A stretch of 17,582 nt of DNA from Acidobacteriota bacterium. GTDB taxonomy: Bacteria; Acidobacteriota; Polarisedimenticolia; Gp22-AA2. Every line of letters begins with the position of its first letter. The first letter of the stretch is position 1. The notes under the pieces are model-generated. The model was not told the origin of the DNA, ran no database searches, and was given only the letters and a program-made list of their open reading frames with translations. Position numbers and translations under genes: made by a program. Positions 6,774 to 12,938 of the stretch are shown here, one piece after another. Where the stretch lies: NCBI GenBank assembly GCA_016202915.1, contig JACQNT010000217.1, forward strand, positions 1-17,582, read 5' to 3'.

Positions 6774-6777
6774 GGGC

Positions 6778-6788
6778 CGGGAGGTTAG
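6778..6788 (-). promoter_or_regulatory. CTAACCTCCCG element before the DUF3187 start
   Basis: The same 11 nt occur on the minus strand before rarA (4735-4725). Here its TAACCT (6787-6782) ends 8 nt before the GTG at 6773. That suggests a -10 box for a leaderless or near-leaderless mRNA, although no good -35 is seen 17 nt upstream. Confidence 0.35.
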
Positions 6789-6798
6789 CACGAGTCCG

Positions 6799-6823
6799 GG
6801 GCCGGGCGTCTGGGCCGGGCGTC
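6799..6823. repeat. Tandem 12-nt direct repeat upstream of the antiporter
   Basis: GGGCCGGGCGTC occurs at 6799-6810 and again at 6812-6823, separated by one T. The repeat ends 4 nt before the antiporter -35 box and lies within the divergent region shared with the DUF3187 gene. Direct repeats abutting a -35 are a common activator-site layout; this is inference. Confidence 0.4.
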
Positions 6824-6827
6824 CGGC

Positions 6828-6856
6828 TTGACCGGAAGCCGTCCTTCCTTTATACA
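6828..6856 (+). promoter_or_regulatory. Antiporter promoter, probably leaderless
   Basis: TTGACC (6828-6833), a 17-nt spacer, then TATACA (6851-6856). The ATG at 6865 follows after 8 nt with no Shine-Dalgarno between, so transcription should begin on or within about 2 nt of the start codon. Confidence 0.6.
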
Positions 6857-6864
6857 GGCACCCC

Positions 6865-8193
6865 ATGTCGCACCTCCCGCAGGTCATGCTCATCCTGGCG
6901 CTCATCGTCGCGGCCTCCAAGGCGGCGGGCCACCTGAGCACGCGGTTCGGCCAGCCGGCCGTCTTCGGGGAGATCCTCGCCGGCCTCATCCTCGGCCCCA
7001 GCCTCCTCGACATCCTGCGCTGGCCGATCTTCGCCGCGTCCCCCGGGGCGGTGGGCGCGCATCCCGATCTGGCCGGAATCGTGCAGGACCTGGCCGGGAT
7101 CGGCGTCATCCTGCTGATGTTCGTCGCCGGGATGGAAACCGACCTGAAGGAGATGCGCCGCGTCGGGAAGGTCGCCTTCTGGGCGGCGCTCGGCGGCGCC
7201 CTCCTGCCGCTCGGCAGCGGCGCCGCGGCCGCCCATCTGTACGGCTACGGCTGGGGCGAGGGGTTCTTCATGGGGGCCGTGCTCACCGCCACCAGCGTCA
7301 GCATCTCGGCCCAGACGCTCATGGAGCTCGGCAGCCTCCGATCGAAGGAGGGGAGCACGATCCTCGGTGCGGCGGTGATCGACGACGTCATGGGGATCAT
7401 CGTGCTGTCGATCGTCGTCGCCCTCGTGGGGGGCGGGGCGCTGGCTCCCGGGGCCGGGGACGCGGCGGGCGCCGGGTCAGGCGCCGGCGCCGGGGGGCTG
7501 AAGATCCTGTGGATCTGCCTGGCGATGACGCTCTTCTTCGTCCTCGCCTGGATGCTGGGCCGCCGGGTGCTAGAGCGGTTGACGGAGGGAGTGGCCCGCC
7601 TCAAGGTGAGCGAGCCGGTCATGGCCTTCGTCGTGGTCGTGGCGTTCCTGTACGCCTGGGCGGCCGAATACCTCGGCGGCGTCGCGGCGATCACCGGCTC
7701 CTACATGGCCGGAGTGCTGTTCGCCCGGACCTCCTTCAAGGAACGGATCGAACGCGGCGTTCATCCGCTCACCTACTCGTTCTTCGTGCCGGTCTTCCTG
7801 ATCAACATCGGGCTGCGGGCGGACATCAAGCAGCTCGGCGGCCACCTCTGGCTCACCCTGTTCATTCTCGTCGTGGCCGTCCTGGGAAAGGTGGTCGGCT
7901 GCGGCGCCGCCGCTTTCCTCTCGGGCTTCCGGTACCGGGAGGCGCTTCGGGTCGGCGTCGGGATGATCTCCCGCGGCGAGGTCGGCCTGATCGTGGCCGG
8001 CTACGGCCTGGCGCACGGCATCATCCGGAACGACATCTTCTCCGTCATGGTGCTCATGGTCCTCGTCACCACGATGATCACGCCCGTGTGGCTGCGCTAC
8101 GTCTTTCCGCGCGTCGCGGAGAAGCCGGCCCCCGGCGTCTACGAGTCCGTCGCCCACCTGGAGCGCGAACACCCGCTCGAGAACAGGGACTAG
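6865..8193 (+). CDS. CPA2-family cation/proton antiporter
   Basis: This 442-residue inner-membrane protein has about 12-13 hydrophobic segments and belongs to the Na+/H+ exchanger superfamily (monovalent cation:proton antiporter-2, KefB/NapA-like). Visible marks are GQPAVFGEILAGLILGP (29-45), the LLMFVAGMETDL loop (83-94), TATSVSISAQTLMELG, and the ion-binding pair VIDDVMG (D173, D174) in the discontinuous helix. The two adjacent aspartates are the 'DD' type typical of electrogenic exchangers, as against the 'ND' of electroneutral ones. There is no C-terminal RCK/TrkA nucleotide-binding domain, so it is not a full KefB/KefC glutathione-gated system. A Gly/Ala-rich loop lies at about 193-212. 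The ion (Na+ or K+) cannot be told from sequence. It ends 10 nt from the convergent thioredoxin gene. Confidence 0.9.
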   Translation: MSHLPQVMLILALIVAASKAAGHLSTRFGQPAVFGEILAGLILGPSLLDILRWPIFAASPGAVGAHPDLAGIVQDLAGIGVILLMFVAGMETDLKEMRRVGKVAFWAALGGALLPLGSGAAAAHLYGYGWGEGFFMGAVLTATSVSISAQTLMELGSLRSKEGSTILGAAVIDDVMGIIVLSIVVALVGGGALAPGAGDAAGAGSGAGAGGLKILWICLAMTLFFVLAWMLGRRVLERLTEGVARLKVSEPVMAFVVVVAFLYAWAAEYLGGVAAITGSYMAGVLFARTSFKERIERGVHPLTYSFFVPVFLINIGLRADIKQLGGHLWLTLFILVVAVLGKVVGCGAAAFLSGFRYREALRVGVGMISRGEVGLIVAGYGLAHGIIRNDIFSVMVLMVLVTTMITPVWLRYVFPRVAEKPAPGVYESVAHLEREHPLENRD

Positions 8194-8217
8194 GCATCTT
8201 CAATTAGGAGCCTGTCC
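8187..8217. terminator. Hairpin across the convergent stop codons
   Basis: GGAC (8187-8190) plus AGGC (8192-8195) pair with GCCT (8210-8213) plus GTCC (8214-8217), with one bulged T and a 14-nt A/T-rich loop. It covers both the TAG of the antiporter and the TAA of the thioredoxin gene. The stem is short and no U-run follows, so it is a weak bidirectional terminator candidate. Confidence 0.3.
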
Positions 8218-9097
8218 GCGTCCCGGGCGCGGCCGCCAGGCGTGCGATGGCGCCTTCCATCTCCTGCAGCGACCCACCTGACGCGGCGATGCGACCCTCC
8301 GGATCGACCAGGACCGAGAAGGGGATGCCGGTGGAGCGGATGCCGTAGAGGCGGCCGATCGGCCCCTCCCGGCCGCCGTCGAAGATCTGGTGCCCGGGAA
8401 GGTGGTGGTTGTAGACGAAAGCCTCGTAGGGCCGGCGGTCGTCGTCGAGGCTCACCCCGATGACCACCAGCCTCCCCGCGTGCTCGTCCGCCAGGCGGCG
8501 CAGGGTGATCGCCGACTGCCGGCAGGGGGCGCACCAGGAGGCCCAGAAGTCGATCAGCACCGGCTTCCCGCGCAGGGCCTTCAGGGAAATCTCCTCCCCT
8601 TTCTGATCGCGGCCGGAAAAGAAGGGGGCCTCGCTTCCCGGGGCCGCCGGCCCGGCGGCCGGGCCTTCGGACGCGGCGCCGGGAACGCCCTCGGGCCGCG
8701 GCTTCAGGTATACGGTCAGCGTGCCCGCCCCCCGTCCCACGATCAACCGGATACCATCGGTCTTGTCCCCGCGGAGGATCTCCATCACGTACTCGGGAGC
8801 GATCGGATCGAGATCGACCAGGACCAGGTCGTTCAGCACCAGCACGGTGTCGAGGGGAAGAAGACCGGCGGCGGCCGCGGCGGATTCCGGCTCGACCCGG
8901 GAGACGACGAGCCTCCCGGCGCGAATCTCGAGCGTCATCCCCGCGAAAGACACCGGGGCGCTCCGCTCCCTCGCCGGCCGGGGCGGCCTGGGAGCCGCGA
9001 ACGGAGGGGCCGCCACGACCGCCAGGGCGGCGAGGATTCCCGCCAGCGCCCCGCGGATCGAGCGCGACCGCGCCACGCATCCCTGCCCGTGAGCCAT
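8204..9097 (-). CDS. PDZ domain-TlpA-like thioredoxin fusion, exported
   Basis: The protein has 297 residues. An N-terminal hydrophobic segment (15-35, GALAGILAALAVVAA) looks like a signal peptide or anchor. A PDZ-like domain follows (about 48-133: PVSFAGMTLEIRAG, VEPESAAAAAGLLPLD, IRLIVGRG), then a Pro/Gly/Ala linker and a TlpA/AhpC-type thioredoxin domain (about 153-290). The latter has the WASWCAPCRQS active site (C189, C192) and the cis-proline in TGIPF (P259). TlpA-type proteins reduce disulfides on the outer face of the membrane; the PDZ part could bind substrate C-termini. It is last in a probable four-gene unit, 57 nt after the glycosyltransferase. ATG 9097 is the first in-frame start; its ribosome binding site is weak, and the GTG at codon 8 is possible. 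Final stop is TAA at 8204-8206. Confidence 0.88.
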   Translation of the reverse strand: MAHGQGCVARSRSIRGALAGILAALAVVAAPPFAAPRPPRPARERSAPVSFAGMTLEIRAGRLVVSRVEPESAAAAAGLLPLDTVLVLNDLVLVDLDPIAPEYVMEILRGDKTDGIRLIVGRGAGTLTVYLKPRPEGVPGAASEGPAAGPAAPGSEAPFFSGRDQKGEEISLKALRGKPVLIDFWASWCAPCRQSAITLRRLADEHAGRLVVIGVSLDDDRRPYEAFVYNHHLPGHQIFDGGREGPIGRLYGIRSTGIPFSVLVDPEGRIAASGGSLQEMEGAIARLAAAPGTRTGS

Positions 9098-9154
9098 CCC
9101 TGTCGCATGGTACCACGCGACCCCGGGGGCGGCCCGACATCCGCGAGCGCTGTC

Positions 9155-10861
9155 TCACCGGGCCAGCAGGTGGTCGTATCGGCCCGTGTTCAGGTCCCGG
9201 ATGGCGGCCAGGCGGCGCCTGTCCAGGAGCGGGCCGCGGGTGACGAGCGAGAGCGCGTCGTAGTAGGCGGCGAGGTCCCTGTCGTGGATGCGGTTCTGGC
9301 CCGTCATCAGCGTCTCGAGGTAGCCCGGAGGAACCTTCCGGACGAAGTGTCCCACCCGATACCCCTTGGGCGCCAGCCGCGGAATGATGAGCGGCAGAAG
9401 CGGGTCGCGCTCCAGGGCCGGCAGCCTGGCCAGGAGCGGGTCGGCCAGAGCGAAGAAGTCCAGGATGTGGAGCCCCGGGCCCGCATGAAACCCGAGGTAT
9501 CCCAGGTTGCCCCTGACCGCGACGGGAGTGAGCGGCGCGGCCGCCTCCTGCATCAGGGCTCCCGGCGGCCAGGCCTCGTCCCGATCGATTACTCCGAGGG
9601 CCATCATTCGGGGCATCCAGGGATCGAACTCCCAGGCAGTCCTCAAGTCGGCCGCGTACTTCGCCGCGCCGGGGTTCGGCCAGGGGTCTACGCCGCCAGG
9701 GGCCCGAAGCAGCGAAGCGACCTCCTTCTGGACCGCGCGCTCGTCCGCGATGCCGTTCGCGTCGATCGCGGGGTGATCGATGCCGGCTTCGTCCCGGCCC
9801 GCGCTGAAGAAGGGGGAGTAAAGGGGAAGGAGCCCGCCGGCGATCGCCACGGCCGCCACCAGGACCCACGCCGGTGCCGCTCCCAGGGGGAACCGGCAGC
9901 ACAGAACGAGAGCGGCGAAGAGGGGTGCGGTGAGGAACCGCCCGCTCATGAAATCACCGCCTATCAGAACGACGTAAAGCAGATAGAGAGCGATGCCGGT
10001 GCCGACGGCCGCGGCGCGCCACCTTCGAGCCACGAGTGGCACAGAGATCCCTGCGGCCGTGGCGACGAGCGTGAGCGGGTCAAAGAGAAGCGAATTCTGG
10101 AGATACTCGATCCCCCGCCGGGCCAGCTCCAGGGTCCCGAGCCCGGTGTTCAGCTTGGCGTAGGCGGTGTTCGGGAACGGGAAGCCGTAGTAGAAGAGCG
10201 AGAAGGTCTCCCATGCCAGGAGGGGGATCGCGCCGAGGGCGCCGGCCAGGAGCGTGCCCCGCGAGAAGCGCGTGAAGATCGTCAGGGCCAGGGCGGGCGC
10301 CATGATCAGGAGAGCGTCCATCCTGGTCGTGCCCATCAACGCCGCGATCAGGGACAGCAGAAGAACTTCGCGGGCGCCCGGCTCATTCTCCGCGAGAAAG
10401 ATCCAGAGGAAGATGCCGAGGAGGAGATGGGTCAGAGGGTTCTCCAGGCCGGAGGTCGAGTAGTCGGTAAAGGCCCTCGAGACGGTGAAGACGGCAACCC
10501 CCAGGCAGGCGAGATGAATGGAGCCTGCCAGCCGGAAGGCGAACAGCAGGAGCGCGCCGAGCGAGACCGCCACGGACAGGAAGATACACGTGTAGAAGAG
10601 TTCGCCCGTCAGAGGGTAGAGCGCCAGGATCAGGAGCATCCACAGGGGGTGCGTGTACACCTGGACCCGCTCCAGGACGTTCCACCTCAGGCCGTACCCT
10701 TCGACGAAGTTGTCCACCGTCTTGAAGGTGATGTAGGCGTCGTCGCAGACCCAGGCCTTCCAGACGACCACGACGGCGTAGAGCAGGAGGAAGGACAGAG
10801 GCAGGGCGGCGCTCCAGGAGGCCGGGCCAGGGCGCCGCAGCCAGCCCGGAAGCGCCCGCAC
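9155..10861 (-). CDS. GT-C type membrane glycosyltransferase-like protein
   Basis: The protein has 568 residues. About 11 hydrophobic segments fill residues 15-380, followed by a roughly 190-residue soluble C-terminal region. The first extracytoplasmic loop has CDDAYITFK (D40, D41), then VEGYGLRWN and VYTHPLWMLLL. This acidic pair and 'YTHPLW' pattern is typical of GT-C enzymes that use polyprenyl-phosphate sugars (arabinosyl/mannosyltransferase-like). The C-terminal part (GNLGYLGFHAGPGLHILD, VPPGYLE, LNTGRYDHLL) recurs in uncharacterised members of this group. GTG 10861 lies 5 nt after the dioxygenase stop with no Shine-Dalgarno, which indicates translational coupling. The frame is open much further upstream, to 11269, but that part overlaps the dioxygenase gene and is not membrane-like. 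Donor and acceptor are unknown. Confidence 0.85.
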   Translation of the reverse strand: MRALPGWLRRPGPASWSAALPLSFLLLYAVVVVWKAWVCDDAYITFKTVDNFVEGYGLRWNVLERVQVYTHPLWMLLILALYPLTGELFYTCIFLSVAVSLGALLLFAFRLAGSIHLACLGVAVFTVSRAFTDYSTSGLENPLTHLLLGIFLWIFLAENEPGAREVLLLSLIAALMGTTRMDALLIMAPALALTIFTRFSRGTLLAGALGAIPLLAWETFSLFYYGFPFPNTAYAKLNTGLGTLELARRGIEYLQNSLLFDPLTLVATAAGISVPLVARRWRAAAVGTGIALYLLYVVLIGGDFMSGRFLTAPLFAALVLCCRFPLGAAPAWVLVAAVAIAGGLLPLYSPFFSAGRDEAGIDHPAIDANGIADERAVQKEVASLLRAPGGVDPWPNPGAAKYAADLRTAWEFDPWMPRMMALGVIDRDEAWPPGALMQEAAAPLTPVAVRGNLGYLGFHAGPGLHILDFFALADPLLARLPALERDPLLPLIIPRLAPKGYRVGHFVRKVPPGYLETLMTGQNRIHDRDLAAYYDALSLVTRGPLLDRRRLAAIRDLNTGRYDHLLAR

Positions 10862-10866
10862 CTGAT

Positions 10867-11472
10867 TCAGAGCGCCGCAGGCGAGGGCGAGGCCGCGACC
10901 GCGCGCTCGCCCGGGCACAGCACCCCGAACCTGCTGGTGAAGTGCAGGGGCATGTCGAGGTACCGCCCCTTGTCGAGGAGGTAGACCTCGCAGGAATCGA
11001 ACGGCAGCGAGTAGATGTGCAGCGAGACGGCGCGCCCTCCATACTCCGGCAGGTTGTGGACCGAGTGGATCGGCTCCGCCGGATCGACCGCGGTGGGGTG
11101 CTCCGGGTCGATCACGAAATGGATCGAAGGCTCCAGCCGGCAGGTGCGCGCCACGGGGTCGTGCTCCACGAGGCGGTAGTTGCGGATCTCCAGCCGGCCC
11201 ACCGGCACCCCCATCCAGCACTCCTGGCCACGGTGGTTGTGAACCGCGGAGGCCTGGCCGGCCTCCCACCCCAGCGCGATCAGCTCGAAGAGATCATTCC
11301 CGTAGACGAGGTTGCGGGTGTAGTGGACCGGGCTGAAGAACATGTAGGGCCGGAGGGATCCGGGGTCGATGACCGTGCGGCCGATCTCCTGCAGCACCTT
11401 GTCGCGCGTGAAGGACCGCTCCGGGATCGCCTCCAGCCCGTCCACGAGGTCCTGGATCGTCCTGGTGGCCAT
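10867..11472 (-). CDS. Cysteine dioxygenase (type I, arginine-type)
   Basis: This cupin enzyme oxidises L-cysteine to cysteine sulfinate with Fe(II) and O2. The 201 residues align by eye with animal CDO throughout. HYTRNLV holds the substrate-carboxylate arginine (R53; Arg-type, not the Gln-type thiol dioxygenases). VHNHRGQEC gives iron ligands H78 and H80 and a cysteine (C85) with the same H-x-H-x4-C spacing as the cross-linked Cys93 of animals. IHSVHN gives the third ligand (H136). LHIYSLPFDSC carries the partner tyrosine (Y154), and FTSRFGV matches the C-terminal FHSKFGI. ATG 11472 has AGGAGG at 4-nt spacing. It follows the M48 gene by 58 nt and is coupled to the glycosyltransferase (5 nt). 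No signal peptide, so cytoplasmic. Activity on cysteine is inferred from these residues. Confidence 0.9.
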   Translation of the reverse strand: MATRTIQDLVDGLEAIPERSFTRDKVLQEIGRTVIDPGSLRPYMFFSPVHYTRNLVYGNDLFELIALGWEAGQASAVHNHRGQECWMGVPVGRLEIRNYRLVEHDPVARTCRLEPSIHFVIDPEHPTAVDPAEPIHSVHNLPEYGGRAVSLHIYSLPFDSCEVYLLDKGRYLDMPLHFTSRFGVLCPGERAVAASPSPAAL

Positions 11473-11530
11473 GTCGCCTCCTGCCGGGGACCCGCCGGGC
11501 CCGCCCTGGCGACCGAAACTTACCACAGGA

Positions 11531-12835
11531 TCAGGGGCGCGGGTGCTCGGCCTTCCAGCGCATGGCCGCGAGGATGCGGGTCCGGCCACTCGGGTGATCG
11601 TAGAAGATCCATTCTTCGATAGGGCCGGGGTCGAGCTTGCGGTACTCCCCGAGCTTCAGCGCGACTTCCGCGAAGCCGTCGGGCTGCCCGGTGGCGTTGA
11701 GCCCGAAGATGTCCGCCTCGTGCTCGTTGCTCCGCGTGTGGGTGTTCGTGATCGGCGTCAGGACGAAGAAGAAGACCGAGAACAGCAATGAGAGGAGCGG
11801 GAGGCCGGCGACGTCGGAGACGCCGCGTACGCCCCAGCGCGCTCCCCGGCGGGCCAGGACGCGGTCGAAGGACCAGCGCAGGAAGGCGAAGCCGAGGAAG
11901 GTGAGCAGCGAAAAGAAGAGGATCGATTCCCCGACGTGGTCGAGGACGTAATGGCCCATCTCGTGGCCCATCACCGCCTCGATCTCCGCCTGCGAGCAGC
12001 GGTTCAACAGATTGTCGTTGAGGCTGATGCGCTCCGTCCCGAGGAAGCCCGACACGTTGGCGCTGATGCGCGTCGTCTGCCGCGAGGCGTCGAACTGGAA
12101 CACCTCGCTCGCGTGGATCCCGTTGGCCCGGGCCAGGCTGAGGATCGGATCGCGGACCGCGGGATCCTCCAGCTTCGTGTAGGTGTTGAAGAGCGGGGCG
12201 ATGTAGACCGGGGCGATCGCGATGCTGAAGATCAGGAAGAGCACCGCCACGACCGTCCCCCAGACCCACCACGAGCGCGGCGCCCTCCGGAGCACGGCGT
12301 AGAGGGCCATCATCAGGATGCCGCCCATGACGATCCCCACGCCGAGCCCCTTGGCCCGGTCCCACAGCCAGGGACCGAACGTCTGCGTCGCCAGTCCGTA
12401 CTTGTGTTCCCGGAAGAAGCCCGCGTAGACCGTCAGCGGAAACGTCAGGACGGTCGCCAGGACCAGGTACTGCGCCCAGTAGATCCAGGTCTGGAGCGGC
12501 CGGAACCGCACCAGCCGCTCGGCCAGATCGCGCATGCGCGCCGACCAGCCGAGCTTCAGGATGAATACGGCGACGCCGAGCCCGTACAGGAAGTCCCAGA
12601 GCTGCAGCCAGTAGCCCCCCTCGAAATAGGCGTCGGAGCGGGCCCTCTTGTCCGGCGGGACCTTCCCGAGATACTCCTCCGTCGACGCCTCCGGGTCGAA
12701 TGCGGCGAGGGCCGTTTCGTCTGGAGCCCCCTGCGGCGTCATCGCCTCCTGACCCGGGAGCCGGCTCCAGCCCGAAAGCAGGGCCAGCGCCAGCACCGCG
12801 CCGGCCAGCCGCCGGTTCACCCTGACCGTCTTCAT
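11531..12835 (-). CDS. M48 family zinc metallopeptidase (Ste24-like CAAX protease)
   Basis: The protein has 434 residues. The N-terminus is hydrophobic (RRLAGAVLALALLSG, 8-22), and further membrane segments lie at about 84-98, 118-138, 164-182, 190-214, 303-319 and 345-362. The zinc site is HEMGH (291-295) with the third ligand in NEHEAD (E371), the layout of Ste24/HtpX-type M48A proteases, which cut membrane or prenylated proteins in eukaryotes and act in envelope protein turnover in bacteria. Typical flanking blocks are present: IAPLFNTYTKLED, FDASRQTTRISANVSG, FYDHPSGRTRI. ATG 12835 has GGAGG 10 nt upstream. A 6-codon open frame (12852-12832) ends on a TGA overlapping this ATG. It is first in the probable unit with the dioxygenase, glycosyltransferase and thioredoxin genes, and divergent from a secreted subtilase. 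Confidence 0.92.
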   Translation of the reverse strand: MKTVRVNRRLAGAVLALALLSGWSRLPGQEAMTPQGAPDETALAAFDPEASTEEYLGKVPPDKRARSDAYFEGGYWLQLWDFLYGLGVAVFILKLGWSARMRDLAERLVRFRPLQTWIYWAQYLVLATVLTFPLTVYAGFFREHKYGLATQTFGPWLWDRAKGLGVGIVMGGILMMALYAVLRRAPRSWWVWGTVVAVLFLIFSIAIAPVYIAPLFNTYTKLEDPAVRDPILSLARANGIHASEVFQFDASRQTTRISANVSGFLGTERISLNDNLLNRCSQAEIEAVMGHEMGHYVLDHVGESILFFSLLTFLGFAFLRWSFDRVLARRGARWGVRGVSDVAGLPLLSLLFSVFFFVLTPITNTHTRSNEHEADIFGLNATGQPDGFAEVALKLGEYRKLDPGPIEEWIFYDHPSGRTRILAAMRWKAEHPRP

Positions 12836-12858
12836 CTTGGTGGGCCCTCCATGAGTAC

Positions 12859-12886
12859 TTGATTTTGGAGCGTTTGGTGGTATATG
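12859..12886 (+). promoter_or_regulatory. Subtilase promoter
   Basis: TTGATT (12859-12864), a 16-nt spacer, then TATATG (12881-12886). Initiation near 12893 leaves a leader of about 45 nt before the GTG at 12939. Its -10 overlaps that of the opposing M48 promoter. Confidence 0.45.
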
Positions 12887-12907
12887 TGGTGCATTCTTTT
12901 TTATCAC
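12879..12907 (-). promoter_or_regulatory. M48 operon promoter
   Basis: Minus strand: GTGATA (12907-12902), 17 nt, then TATACC (12884-12879). Initiation near 12872 gives a leader of about 37 nt. The -35 is only a 4 of 6 match. It shares the TATA core with the subtilase promoter. Confidence 0.4.
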
Positions 12908-12938
12908 CGGACCGGCGAGGGAGTCTACAGGGAATCAG

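Noticed and set aside
6774..7109. N-terminal extension of the DUF3187 frame
   Set aside because: It would overlap the antiporter promoter and coding start; the signal peptide begins only after GTG 6773.
8190..9902. 570-codon minus-strand frame over the thioredoxin gene
   Set aside because: Out-of-frame shadow; the CxxC thioredoxin and PDZ signature are in the 8204-9097 frame.
8390..10984. 864-codon plus-strand open frame
   Set aside because: Runs opposite the thioredoxin and glycosyltransferase genes; composition is typical of reverse-complement reading, with no recognisable domain.
10862..11269. N-terminal extension of the glycosyltransferase frame
   Set aside because: It lies over the cysteine dioxygenase gene in another frame and is not membrane-like; GTG 10861 right after the dioxygenase stop explains the start.
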